The position numbers were made by a program, and so were the translations under genes. Shown in pieces: positions 8,101-14,946 of a stretch of DNA of 14,946 nt. Within the stretch, counting starts at the first letter, position 1. Every line of letters begins with the position of its first letter. The notes beneath the pieces are model-generated. The model saw only the letters and a list, made by a program, of their open reading frames with translations. It did no database searches and was not told the DNA's origin. Location of the stretch: positions 1 through 14,946 of the forward strand of contig JAZRNH010000062.1 in NCBI GenBank assembly GCA_045648025.1. Reading direction: 5' to 3'. This stretch comes from RGIG1681 sp045648025. GTDB taxonomy: Bacteria; Bacillota; Clostridia; Christensenellales; UBA1242.

Positions 8101-8514
8101 TTTTAAATTGTTAGCTTCATCACCATCAACAATTTTATATGATGGGTCAAGCTCAACTTCATAAAAATATGTTGAAATTAATTTCGAATAAAAACTATGA
8201 AGGTCTGAAATATCCGCAACTGACACCGATTCAATTTGGTCTAATATATAGTCGTCAGCATCAAGTTCTAAAAGCTTATCAATAAGTTTTTTCTTCATAT
8301 CAACAGCACTAGCTTTTGTGAAAGTCACTATCAAAAAGTTAGTAATCGGTGTCTTATTTGTGTTTTCACCTTTTCCAAGCATAAGTTCAACAATTCTTTC
8401 AATCATAACAGTTGTTTTTCCAGAACCAGCAGAGGCAGAAACAAGCAAACTCTTATTTCTTCTGGTGATGGCTGCTTCTTGTTCTTTTGTCCAACTAAAT
8501 TCTTTATTTGCCAT
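5143..8514 (-). CDS. addA: ATP-dependent helicase/nuclease subunit A (AddA)
   Basis: UvrD/Rep-type SF1A helicase with a C-terminal RecB-family nuclease; the motor subunit of AddAB, which resects double-strand ends and loads them for RecA repair. Of its 1123 residues (slightly shorter than the usual ~1230), one sees Q-motif TKEQEAAI, Walker A SASAGSGKTT (Lys33), motif II FVDEYQD (about 385), motif III QSIYRFR (about 416), motif IV NCNFRSD (about 448), motif V TIHKSKGIEFKAVFV (about 756) and motif VI RLLYVAVTRAKQ (about 825). The nuclease motifs are GVIDLLI and LLDYKTGK (about 1056-1075). All key residues look intact. The ATG overlaps the addB stop by one base (TAATG), with AGGAGG inside the last addB codons, so the subunits are translationally coupled. 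Confidence 0.97.
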   Translation of the reverse strand: MANKEFSWTKEQEAAITRRNKSLLVSASAGSGKTTVMIERIVELMLGKGENTNKTPITNFLIVTFTKASAVDMKKKLIDKLLELDADDYILDQIESVSVADISDLHSFYSKLISTYFYEVELDPSYKIVDGDEANNLKEKAISKLFEEKEKQGDVEYFKLFDIFQVKRKNDKLKEAIFKLNDFLNSINDGEKWFVEKLEECYNSDLKTNICANKINDYVCSAILDDAKMCDDFAEKSASLGYVPYYNNFTDFSSILRAVKRSNSLAVNMKNLKEMKFPSTKTPPEEYLYLKDEAEFIKDTFKSHIKNYKVNLISDDEEFLKKGIIAAKRNLEEVFKLTKEFNEIYSKLKRDVNGLDFNDLEKFAVKILENPAIRKSVQDKYKYVFVDEYQDINEVQEKVINMVSNKTNRFMVGDIKQSIYRFRHCDPEIFVNKTKEFSAAQDYAELIKLNCNFRSDKKILKFVDMLFAGVMTENFGGVDYQKDSMFVPGEKNCDNELAVNLCYIDTTKTKQEKELAKGVYSVKNHKQEEFEDTQKVVAEANFVAAKIAELCDKTKENYLEYSDVAILVQSRNAETIKFLDILRKYGIPIASDEKYDLMAKNYTEEIINFIVYVCSNQDDILLFKVLKSKLFGFSDEELVEIRKLDMKARFFETIELYKSLSNELLKNKIERFFAKVEKYKKIVGKELLQVVAKMIVSDFELDKINLFSVDGEKINSEIDKFISRLPNKTAYDFIVNYPNFAMEFENEFAGNAVNVMTIHKSKGIEFKAVFVVNTSKQFNLRNTTDMVIYNKNYGAGLDYFDSETRTKKSSIPIEAIRIFETRKLVEEQQRLLYVAVTRAKQKLFIVCSKQRKQLSKEFPHHPKSFINWFEPIISKELDGEHSELINFETFDISELLQMPEQDKKQILFESKTVASPEPFVYEFNDSISVPLKNSISKIIHKNQNNAAINLDEEYENYKFSEDDITPAERGTIYHKFFENIDFKLKDTEKEIAVAKEKLTEEEQAVIDFDKAKTILNFDVFKNISPTAIVLKEREFYAKMPVKLYDKSIKTDDEFIMQGVIDLLIIEGDDMILLDYKTGKISDEKLTAYELQLSAYADVCERAFGKKVKSKFLCFIDLQKIIEI

Positions 8515-11500
8515 TAGTCATCAACCTCCTCTTCTTTTGAAAAACTTGAAGAATTAACCTTATTTGCACAAATTCTTCCAAGATTATATTTTGATTTTTC
8601 TGCTGCACAAAAACCAGCAAACAAACAATATTTGCATCTTGAATTTATATCGTTAAACGAACTTGCAATTGCCGCTGGTTCAATGTAACCAGATAGAATT
8701 TCTTCAACCGCTGTTTTGCAAAGTTCTTCTGTATATTCTTTAACAGATTCAAATTCTTCTGCGGTCATATTTTTAGAATGAACACCTGAAAAATCAAATC
8801 CACCACTGCCGTTAGATTTTACTTTAATTGGCACAACCGCACTGCTTTTTTTGTCATCAGATTCAAGTGAAAGTGTGTAATCCATATGCTTTACAACTTC
8901 AATATCATCAAGCAAAAATCCTTGCATTTTATACATATTTTTAAGCATTTTATCATCATCTGCATAATCACTATGAATTGGAAGATAAAACACACCTGCA
9001 ACCTTTTTGTCACCATATTTGGTTGCCGCAGAAAGGTATGAAATCAACTGAATTTTTGTTCCATAATAAATTGCAGAATATTCACTATCAACACTACCTG
9101 TTTTATAGTCAATAATTCTTATATAATTGTTAAACTCATCAATTCGGTCAATTGTTCCTTCAAGTGAAATTATATTTCCATTTGAAAGTGTAAGTTTTAT
9201 TGCCGACTCACCATCAAATTTCCATTCTGATTTTTTGTGTTTGAAACCAGAATTGATTTGTTCATTGAAAATATGTTTGCAAAGTCTTTTAGCCTCAATA
9301 AGAATCAAGTTTAAAATTGATTTGTTTTTGGTTAAAGACACTTCACTTTCTTCAACAGCCTGTTTCATCAACAATTCAACTGTATCAAAAAGTTCTTTTT
9401 CAGTTTTTTCTTTAAGTTCGTCAATTTCAACAACAAACAACTCAACAATGCGATGAATAATTGTTCCCACATCTAAACTTGAAATGTTTGCAGACTTGTT
9501 TTCTTTGAGTCTAAGACCATACTTTGTAAAGAATAAATAAGGACAAGCAAAATATTTTTCAAGTTGCGAAACACTTGTTTTATTTCCAAAAAAGTAAAGT
9601 CCTTCTGCATTTTTAATAATAAAATCTTCTTCGCCTTGAGAAAACTCCTGCAAAAACCTAGCAAAATTCTCACCAAACTTATTTTCAAGTTGATTAAACT
9701 TCTCTTCTGCTTCATTTTTCTCTATATGTTCATTTCTCAAAAATTTATTAACTGATTTAGCAAAATCTTTTGCCAACAACTTATAATTAACAAATTTAAC
9801 AGGTTCGTAATTTTTAATTAAAATTTCTTCCCCAAAAAGGTTAATAAGCCTCAAAATAACCCTTGCAGGACTATTTGCCTTTCCATCATGAGCAAATAAA
9901 CTATAAGTTAAATAAAGTTTTTCAGTTGGTTCTAAAATTGCTTCATAAATTCTGTAATTTTCTCTTTTATTTATTTCTTTAACTGTTGGTTCAACCGGCT
10001 TTTTTATATTTTGAATAGTCTCTTCAATTTCTCTATCCAAAATAATACCACTATCGTCAATTTTTGAAGGAAATTTACCCTCTTCAGCAGAAACAACAAA
10101 CATTGTTTTGATATTATAAAAACCATCAGTATTTGATTGAACAATAACTGTGTCAATTGAAACTGGTGAAACATTGATTTTTATTGTTGAAAAACCAGTA
10201 AAATAAATTTGAATAAACTCATCAAATGAAAGTTCAAGACTGCCCATAAAATTTTCAGCTGCAGCCATAAATTTTTCTTGTTTTTCAAACACTTGATTAG
10301 TGATTGAAGATTCAACCAAATAACCATCTTGTTCTTCTTGTTTTGCAATCTCTTCAAGCTTGTCTTTAACAGCAAAATAATCAATCAACCATTTAATTGC
10401 AGCAAGATAGTCAGCAACTGTTTTTGCCGCTAAAATTTTATTTTTAAATTCAAAATAAAACAAACTCAGTCTTGTAAGTATTGATTTAACTTGTTTTTCA
10501 AACTCTTTTGAATAATCTTTCTTTTGAATATATTCAAACACAGATTCATAAGAAGCACCTGTTTCTCTTAGATATCTATGCATTATTGAAAAGTCACTTG
10601 CCGCCCACAAAGGATTTGATATAAATGACAAAACCTTATCAGCTGCCGCATTATGTAAAACAAATTCTAATGCAGACATAATAAATTTAATGAAGAAATG
10701 GTTTGAAATATCATAAGAAGTGTTAATAAAATAAGAAATTCCATAATCATCAAAAATTTCTTTAATAAGTTCAGAATTATTTTCAAGGTCGCAAACAAAA
10801 ACACCAATATCTTTATATCTTTTACCGTTTTGAATTTCTTTAATTATTTGATTTGCAACAAATTCAATTTCTTGTCTTTTTGATTTAGATTCAAAAACTT
10901 GAACCGCTCCTTGCGATTTTACTTTATATTGTTTGTTTGCAAACAAATAGTTTTGAATTGCATAAAAATCACCCTGATTTTTTGATTTAAAAAAGATAGG
11001 ATTATATGGATATTTAAGTTCATCCGCAACTCTTTGAAACTTTGAGTAAAGCTCATTTGATTGAATATGTTTATCTTCTCTCTTTTCATTAAAATAAACT
11101 GATGAAACTGTCAATTCTTTTGCATTTACAGCAAGATCTTTTAAGACTGAAACCATTTCATAAGTGATATTATCAAACCCAATAACAAAAATTTCAGCAG
11201 ATTTAATAAAATCACTAGATTTTGCAAACTTAGAAATCAAGTTAAGTTTATCAAGCTCATCATATTTATCTTCACCAAGAGCTTTTTCATATTCTTCATA
11301 AAGCAAAATAATATCTTCAAGTTTTGCTTTAAGTGATTCAGATTTTGTTTCAAGAGAAAGTTTTAAATCTTCAACCGAAACATTGCTAGACTTAAACTGT
11401 GAAATTGTTTCATACATTTTTTCAGCAAAACCAATTGTTTTGGCGGTTTTTTTGTAGCAATTAAGCCTTTTAATGTTGTCATAAATTATCTTTCTAAGCA

Positions 11501-11771
11501 GCAATATACAAACCTGTTTAGAAACAATTTTGTCAGCAGAAACAAAGTTTAATCTATTGATAAACCTAACAAAACTATAAATAAACACATTTGTTGTTGC
11601 AGCGGTTTTAACTCTGTCTAAAACTTCTTTTTCAATAATAATTGATTTTGTTTCTGGAACAATCACTACATAGTCTTGAAAAGGATTTTGCTCTGCTTTT
11701 TTCACCACAGACATAATTGCAGCGGTTGTTGCTGACTTTGTGGTATCTGAAAGAATATAATTTATTTTCAT
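8514..11771 (-). CDS. addB: ATP-dependent helicase/nuclease subunit B (AddB/RexB type)
   Basis: Partner subunit of AddA with an inactivated helicase-like fold, a RecB-type nuclease and a 4Fe-4S cluster. Its 1085 residues carry the cluster cysteines: Cys743 (FACPYLFF) and Cys1046/1049/1055 (CKYCLFAGFC), with the C-x2-C-x5-C spacing known from Bacillus subtilis AddB. The nuclease motifs GTIDRID, IIDYKTG and QLISYL are present (about residues 870-915), so the second nuclease looks active. The N-terminus starts MKINYILSDTTKSATTAAIM where many AddB proteins have a GRxGSGK[ST] P-loop; none is visible, which resembles streptococcal RexB. VVIVPETKSIIIEKEVLDR is the following conserved block. The start has GGAG six bases upstream. 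It is first in the operon, with a promoter at 11788-11816. Confidence 0.95.
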   Translation of the reverse strand: MKINYILSDTTKSATTAAIMSVVKKAEQNPFQDYVVIVPETKSIIIEKEVLDRVKTAATTNVFIYSFVRFINRLNFVSADKIVSKQVCILLLRKIIYDNIKRLNCYKKTAKTIGFAEKMYETISQFKSSNVSVEDLKLSLETKSESLKAKLEDIILLYEEYEKALGEDKYDELDKLNLISKFAKSSDFIKSAEIFVIGFDNITYEMVSVLKDLAVNAKELTVSSVYFNEKREDKHIQSNELYSKFQRVADELKYPYNPIFFKSKNQGDFYAIQNYLFANKQYKVKSQGAVQVFESKSKRQEIEFVANQIIKEIQNGKRYKDIGVFVCDLENNSELIKEIFDDYGISYFINTSYDISNHFFIKFIMSALEFVLHNAAADKVLSFISNPLWAASDFSIMHRYLRETGASYESVFEYIQKKDYSKEFEKQVKSILTRLSLFYFEFKNKILAAKTVADYLAAIKWLIDYFAVKDKLEEIAKQEEQDGYLVESSITNQVFEKQEKFMAAAENFMGSLELSFDEFIQIYFTGFSTIKINVSPVSIDTVIVQSNTDGFYNIKTMFVVSAEEGKFPSKIDDSGIILDREIEETIQNIKKPVEPTVKEINKRENYRIYEAILEPTEKLYLTYSLFAHDGKANSPARVILRLINLFGEEILIKNYEPVKFVNYKLLAKDFAKSVNKFLRNEHIEKNEAEEKFNQLENKFGENFARFLQEFSQGEEDFIIKNAEGLYFFGNKTSVSQLEKYFACPYLFFTKYGLRLKENKSANISSLDVGTIIHRIVELFVVEIDELKEKTEKELFDTVELLMKQAVEESEVSLTKNKSILNLILIEAKRLCKHIFNEQINSGFKHKKSEWKFDGESAIKLTLSNGNIISLEGTIDRIDEFNNYIRIIDYKTGSVDSEYSAIYYGTKIQLISYLSAATKYGDKKVAGVFYLPIHSDYADDDKMLKNMYKMQGFLLDDIEVVKHMDYTLSLESDDKKSSAVVPIKVKSNGSGGFDFSGVHSKNMTAEEFESVKEYTEELCKTAVEEILSGYIEPAAIASSFNDINSRCKYCLFAGFCAAEKSKYNLGRICANKVNSSSFSKEEEVDD

Positions 11772-11787
11772 AATCTACTCCACTTTA

Positions 11788-11816
11788 ATTTTACAATATT
11801 ATTCAACGGAATTCAA
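11788..11816 (-). promoter_or_regulatory. Promoter of the addBA operon
   Basis: On the minus strand, TTGAAT (11816-11811) and TAAAAT (11793-11788) are separated by 17 bases. The start would fall near 11781, so the leader is short and carries GGAG at 11781-11778. A second TTGAAT at 11806-11801 repeats the -35 sequence but is too close to the -10. Confidence 0.6.
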
Positions 11817-11849
11817 CAAACTAATAAAAAATTATAACTAATAATAAAT

Positions 11850-11878
11850 TTGACATTTAACATATAATTAATTAAACT
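11850..11878 (+). promoter_or_regulatory. Candidate promoter of the zinc metallopeptidase gene
   Basis: A consensus TTGACA (11850-11855) lies 17 bases before TAAACT (11873-11878). A perfect TATAAT sits at 11863-11868 but is only seven bases from TTGACA and has no good -35 of its own, so which -10 is used is unclear. Either would give a short leader before AGGAG at 11887-11891. Confidence 0.5.
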
Positions 11879-11897
11879 AATTTTATAGGAGATTATT

Positions 11898-12623
11898 ATG
11901 GATTGGTCACTTGTTTATATTATTGCAGCTATCTTGATTCTTCCAGCTTTTATTTATGGTGGAGTCAGCCAAATTGCAGCAAACAATGCTTTTGAAAAAT
12001 ATTCAAAATCAATAGCTCACAGCGGAATCACCGCAAGTGAAATTACAAAGAAACTATTAGAATCACAAGGAATCACAAATGTTGAAGTTGTTAGAATTAA
12101 CGGAAGACTAACTGACTGTTATGACCCAGTGCATAAAGTGGTAAAACTTTCAGATGCAACCTACAATTCATCTTCAATTGCAGCTCTTGGTGTTTGTGCA
12201 CACGAAGTTGGTCATGCGGTTCAGGATGCTAAAAAAACATTCTTATTCAGACTCAGAATTTTTCTTGTTCCAATTGTAAACTTTATGTCAAAGTTATACA
12301 TTCCACTTATTTTAGCTGGTTCAATTTTAAGTTTTATGCTTTATATTGAATCAATTGGTTATTATCTTTGCTGGGCAGCCGTTATTATGTATGGAGCAAG
12401 TATGTTGTTTTATTTAGTTACCCTACCACTTGAACACGATGCTTCAAAGAGAGCAACTCAAATGCTCAGAGAAACTGGCACTCTCACTGGTGGCGAACTC
12501 GATTCAGCAAAAGTTGTTCTTAAAGCAGCAATTCAAACATATGTTGCAGCACTTATCACATCAGTTTTATATTTCTTAAGATTTTTAAGTTATGCAATGA
12601 TTTTTGCAAAAAACAAAGATTAA
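11898..12623 (+). CDS. YugP-family membrane zinc metallopeptidase
   Basis: A 241-residue member of the YugP / Zn_peptidase_2 family, close to the usual ~225-235 residues. These are predicted membrane-embedded metalloproteases whose natural substrates are not established. An N-terminal membrane segment (about 4-22) is followed by a soluble part with GITNVEVVRINGRLTDCYDP, matching the family's conserved block before the active site. The zinc-binding helix is AHEVGHAVQ with His102, Glu103 and His106; LEHDASKRA (Glu179-Asp181) is the expected third-ligand region, usually EFDAS in relatives. About three hydrophobic segments lie between 113 and 175, and one or two more near 210-238. AGGAG six bases upstream sets the ATG. 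It is a single-gene unit divergent from addB, with its own terminator. Confidence 0.93.
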   Translation: MDWSLVYIIAAILILPAFIYGGVSQIAANNAFEKYSKSIAHSGITASEITKKLLESQGITNVEVVRINGRLTDCYDPVHKVVKLSDATYNSSSIAALGVCAHEVGHAVQDAKKTFLFRLRIFLVPIVNFMSKLYIPLILAGSILSFMLYIESIGYYLCWAAVIMYGASMLFYLVTLPLEHDASKRATQMLRETGTLTGGELDSAKVVLKAAIQTYVAALITSVLYFLRFLSYAMIFAKNKD

Positions 12624-12626
12624 AAC

Positions 12627-12657
12627 AAAAACACCTTGAAAAACAAGGTGTTTTTTT
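12627..12657 (+). terminator. Terminator of the zinc metallopeptidase gene
   Basis: AAAAACACCTTG (12627-12638) pairs perfectly with CAAGGTGTTTTT (12644-12655) around a five-A loop and runs into further T, three bases after the stop codon. Confidence 0.88.
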
Positions 12658-12667
12658 ATAAACCAAT

Positions 12668-12697
12668 AAAAAAAGCATATCAAACGATATGCTTTTT
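12668..12697 (-). terminator. Terminator of the 146-residue unknown gene
   Basis: AAAAAGCATATC (12670-12681) pairs with GATATGCTTTTT (12686-12697) around a four-base loop. On the minus strand it ends in a run of U, starting one base after the stop of the convergent gene. It is separate from the plus-strand terminator ten bases away. Confidence 0.85.
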
Positions 12698-12698
12698 A

Positions 12699-13139
12699 TT
12701 AACCAAACAATGAGCCTTCTCTTGCCACACTAACAATTCGTCTAGCTTCATCATTAAGAGAATAAACTTCACATTCTCTAACAGAATCAATGATCTCTTT
12801 TGTTTTAACAGATTTTGCCTTTGCACCACAAACTTTTTTTGTTGCAGCAGACTTTAACACCACAGACTCTTCCTTTCTAAAACTAAAATCAAAATAATCA
12901 TCAATTTGAGCTAAATTTTGTTTAACAGATTTTTTTTCAGCAGAAACTACTGTTTTTTGAAAACCTGCATCTTTTGTATTTTTAACTCTTGACTTTGCAG
13001 ATTTATTGTTAATTTCAACAATGCCAAAATTTTCAACTTCTTTTTCAGAATCTCTTGCAGAAACTCCAGATTGTTTTGAAGCAATAGAATCTTCAAGTTT
13101 AATATTATCAATTTCAACTGTATAAACTTTACGAGCCAT
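12699..13139 (-). CDS. Unrecognised 146-residue Lys/Ser/Ala-rich protein
   Basis: I do not recognise this protein. It starts MARKVYTVEIDNIKLEDSI, has a polar middle rich in Lys, Ser, Ala and Val with little predicted structure, an aromatic patch IDDYFDFSFRKEE (about residues 80-92) and a C-terminus YSLNDEARRIVSVAREG that looks helical. There are no membrane segments or signal peptide, and only two cysteines. It is probably soluble, perhaps a small adaptor or nucleic-acid-associated protein, but nothing proves this. ATG 13139 is preferred over GTG 13145 because AAGG (13148-13145) overlaps the GTG and sits five bases before the ATG. The stop is followed directly by a strong terminator and a possible promoter lies at 13209-13237, both of which support a real gene. 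Confidence 0.75.
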   Translation of the reverse strand: MARKVYTVEIDNIKLEDSIASKQSGVSARDSEKEVENFGIVEINNKSAKSRVKNTKDAGFQKTVVSAEKKSVKQNLAQIDDYFDFSFRKEESVVLKSAATKKVCGAKAKSVKTKEIIDSVRECEVYSLNDEARRIVSVAREGSLFG

Positions 13140-13208
13140 AGCCACCTTCCCCTTTTTATAAGAAATGTTTATGTTTAATATAAAAATTACTTATATCTTT
13201 ATAAATTA

Positions 13209-13237
13209 ATTATAACCAAAAAAAATTAATTTGTAAA
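13209..13237 (-). promoter_or_regulatory. Candidate promoter of the 146-residue unknown gene
   Basis: On the minus strand, TTTACA (13237-13232) is followed after 17 bases by TATAAT (13214-13209). The leader would be about 60 bases and almost entirely A/T. The surrounding 166-base gap is so AT-rich that chance -10 boxes are expected, so confidence is moderate. An A/T-only inverted repeat near 13249-13273 could weakly terminate the upstream gene. Confidence 0.4.
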
Positions 13238-13311
13238 TAGTTATGATAAAAAAATTTTAAATTTTAATTTTTTCTTATTTTATTTTGATTTTATTGGTAT
13301 TTTTTTTGATT

Positions 13312-13821
13312 TTAATAAGACATTTCGTCATAAATTTCGCCATCATCAGTTAAAATTTTGATAGTTTTTTCATCAATAATAGCATAACATTTCTCACTTC
13401 CCATTCTAGGTTTTGCCATAGAACCCGGACACATAAACACAATATCCTTTTGCATTTGAAGAATCGGTCTATGCACATGACCAATCATAACAATCTTTGC
13501 ATGATATCCTTCTAAATACATATCGTTGAGTCTGTGACCATGTGAAAGAAAAGCCAACTTGCCATTAATATTTTCATAAGTGGTTTCAAAAATTCTAAAC
13601 TTTGCAGATTCAGATTCAAACCACCAATCATTGTTTCCTTTAACAATTGTAACCCTATTTGCAATGTTATTTAAAATTGACACCATTTCTTCAGCATCTG
13701 ATCCAAAAATATCACCTAGCAAAATAAGTTTATCTGCTTTATGTTCATAAAACAAATCCATCACTCTGTTAAGTGAAATAAGTGATCCGTGCAAATCTGA
13801 TGCAACCATAAATTTTGCCAT
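13312..13821 (-). CDS. YfcE/MJ0936-type metallophosphoesterase
   Basis: A 169-residue member of the calcineurin-like phosphoesterase superfamily, YfcE branch: small cytoplasmic enzymes that hydrolyse phosphodiesters with two bound metal ions; the physiological substrate is usually unknown. All metal-ligand motifs are present in order: SDLHG (Asp9, His11), LLGDIFG (Asp37), KGNNDWW (Asn64, Asp65), LSHGHR (His94) and GHVHRP (His115, His117). The length is usual for the family. ATG 13821 is chosen because GGAGG lies nine bases upstream; a TTG at 13839 in the same frame sits before that ribosome site. It has its own promoter just behind the lysS terminator. Nothing in the neighbourhood names its substrate. 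Confidence 0.93.
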   Translation of the reverse strand: MAKFMVASDLHGSLISLNRVMDLFYEHKADKLILLGDIFGSDAEEMVSILNNIANRVTIVKGNNDWWFESESAKFRIFETTYENINGKLAFLSHGHRLNDMYLEGYHAKIVMIGHVHRPILQMQKDIVFMCPGSMAKPRMGSEKCYAIIDEKTIKILTDDGEIYDEMSY

Positions 13822-13844
13822 AATAAACAACCTCCACAACCATA

Positions 13845-13872
13845 ATTATATAGTTAATCTTAAAAATGTAAA
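13845..13872 (-). promoter_or_regulatory. Promoter of the YfcE-type gene
   Basis: On the minus strand, TTTACA (13872-13867) and a perfect TATAAT (13850-13845) are separated by 16 bases. The -35 begins two bases after the U-tract of the lysS terminator. The start would lie near 13838, just upstream of GGAGG. Confidence 0.65.
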
Positions 13873-13873
13873 T

Positions 13874-13903
13874 AAAAAAGCCCTTGAAAAGTTTCAAGGA
13901 CTT
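13874..13903 (-). terminator. Terminator of lysS
   Basis: A 12-pair stem between 13878-13889 and 13892-13903 (tip probably opened to a four-base loop), 15 bases past the lysS stop. The position 13881/13900 is a C-A mismatch in a plus-strand RNA but a G-U pair in a minus-strand RNA, and the minus-strand transcript ends in six U, so it is built for lysS. Confidence 0.82.
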
Positions 13904-13918
13904 AATTTTTTTTGTAAA

Positions 13919-14946
13919 TTAAACATTTAAAAGTTCAATATATGTGTTTTTGTCAGAAGCTGCAAAGAATAAATAGAGTCTAGGACCAGCATCTGTTCCA
14001 AATAAAAGATTATAGAAAATTTTGAAATATTTTTGTTGAATAGCCATATTTTCTTTCTTTGTAAGATTTGGATTATTAACTGTATCATAGATAAATTGTT
14101 GAACTTCTTTATCTTTAACTTCTTCTTGTTCTACTAAATAGTTATAAAGTTTTCTAACTACTTCTTTGTCAATTTCAGTCATATCAGCAATAAATGCTTC
14201 ATTTTTGCTTTCCAAAAGCTTAAAGAGTTTTTCTGGTTGATATGTATTAATAAAGTAAGCTGCCTTTTCAAATCTTTCATCAGCTCTTGGAGTCCATTCT
14301 AAATCAAGTTTTAAAATTGCTTTAACCAAACTATCATGGTTAAAGTTAACAATTGGAGCCAAACTTGAAATTGTGTTAAATGAAGTTTCATTTTGATATT
14401 CCTTTCCTTCAATTAAACAAATATCAAAAAGTGATTTGGTAAATTCATCAGCAGTGCCTTCAAGGTAAGCTTTTAAACCTTTATCAAACTCAGAATAATG
14501 TCTAATAATTGTGTCGTCAAAATAGAAATTATAAGCATCTTCTGGTTCATATTTAGCAAAAAGCCAACGAACAATTTCTGGTGTGTAGAAATTTAAAACA
14601 CCTGCAGGAGTAATGTTAACACCACTTGATGAGTGCATACTTGAAACACCTGCAAAACCAAGCCAACCATAACCTTGGAAGATTGGAGGTTCAAATCCAA
14701 AAATTTCTCTTGAAATTCTTGAAGATACATCATAGCTTCCGCCTGGTGTTGAGTGGTCAATACCACCTGGTTCAAAGTCAACACCTTCTTCTTTCCAACG
14801 CATTGGCCAGTCAATCTTCCAAGCAAGTTTAACTTTGAAGTATTTCAAAATATCAATTGTTTCTTCATTTCCACAATCTTTGCAAACATATGTGAGTTTG
14901 TGAGTTTTTTCATCATAAGACTTAACAGTTGTTAAATCCTTGTTGC
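13919..14946 (-). CDS. lysS: Class I lysyl-tRNA synthetase, N-terminal end cut by window edge
   Basis: Class I (archaeal/spirochaete-type) lysyl-tRNA synthetase, which charges tRNA-Lys; unrelated in fold to the class II enzyme of most bacteria. The frame stays open to the window edge, giving 341 visible residues of an expected ~500-530; the HIGH motif lies outside. Near the visible start, YVCKDCGNE is a CxxC element, followed by KLAWKIDWPMRW, GVDFEPGGIDH and TPGGSYDVSSRI, the highly conserved active-site block of this family. Next come YGWLGFAG and a loop SSMHSSSGVNIT at the KMSKS position, then VLNFYTPEIVRWLFAKYEP and YFDDTIIRHYSEFD, also family-typical. The C-terminal part is helical, as expected for the anticodon-binding domain. 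The loop contains no lysine, which is unusual. A TTG at 14848 in frame is internal, not a start. Confidence 0.95.
   Translation of the reverse strand, partial: NKDLTTVKSYDEKTHKLTYVCKDCGNEETIDILKYFKVKLAWKIDWPMRWKEEGVDFEPGGIDHSTPGGSYDVSSRISREIFGFEPPIFQGYGWLGFAGVSSMHSSSGVNITPAGVLNFYTPEIVRWLFAKYEPEDAYNFYFDDTIIRHYSEFDKGLKAYLEGTADEFTKSLFDICLIEGKEYQNETSFNTISSLAPIVNFNHDSLVKAILKLDLEWTPRADERFEKAAYFINTYQPEKLFKLLESKNEAFIADMTEIDKEVVRKLYNYLVEQEEVKDKEVQQFIYDTVNNPNLTKKENMAIQQKYFKIFYNLLFGTDAGPRLYLFFAASDKNTYIELLNV

Noticed and set aside
12880..12905. Sliding-clamp-binding-like motif QIDDYF in the 146-residue protein
   Set aside because: The match to bacterial clamp-binding consensus is loose and such patterns occur by chance in polar proteins.
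14593..14935. Short open frames on both strands over lysS
   Set aside because: They overlap the conserved lysyl-tRNA synthetase frame, and their products look like shifted-frame translations.

Overview
The window is AT-rich bacterial chromosome with short intergenic gaps, strong AGGAGG-type ribosome binding sites, TTGAAA/TATAAT-type promoters and hairpin-plus-U-tract terminators. Gene content points to a low-GC Firmicutes-like bacterium, probably an anaerobic Clostridia-type lineage: AddAB (not RecBCD) recombination, a YugP-type zinc protease, a DUF1858 CxxC protein and a class I lysyl-tRNA synthetase. This assignment is inferred from gene families and composition only. I see no rRNA, tRNA, CRISPR array, insertion sequence or phage gene, and no gene-free stretch longer than 300 bases.

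Layout, left to right. At 1-1257 (minus) is seryl-tRNA synthetase, cut at its C-terminus by the window edge. At 1356-1991 (minus) is a stand-alone GlmU-type acetyltransferase domain that appears to start at an ATT codon. At 2200-2475 (plus) is an HU DNA-binding protein. From 11771 down to 2591 (minus) runs a probable operon: addB, addA (one-base TAATG overlap), a 752-residue membrane-anchored, largely disordered protein of unknown function, and a 70-residue DUF1858 CxxC protein. At 11898-12623 (plus) is a YugP-family membrane zinc metallopeptidase, divergent from addB. At 12699-13139 (minus) is an unrecognised 146-residue basic protein, at 13312-13821 (minus) a YfcE-type metallophosphoesterase, and at 13919-14946 (minus) a class I lysyl-tRNA synthetase cut at its N-terminus.

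Most of this is housekeeping: two aminoacyl-tRNA synthetases, cell-wall precursor acetylation, nucleoid structure and double-strand-break repair. AddA and AddB form one helicase-nuclease. Here AddA keeps its helicase motifs and both subunits keep nuclease motifs, while AddB lacks a P-loop. The least explained part is the 752-residue protein behind addA: an N-terminal membrane module, long acidic and Gln/Gly/Tyr repeat regions, then a basic segment with an AT-hook-like RGRPKK. Other points of interest are the ATT start and lone acetyltransferase domain of the GlmU-like gene, and a lysyl-tRNA synthetase whose KMSKS-equivalent loop has no lysine. I do not see a clear new defence or mobile system.
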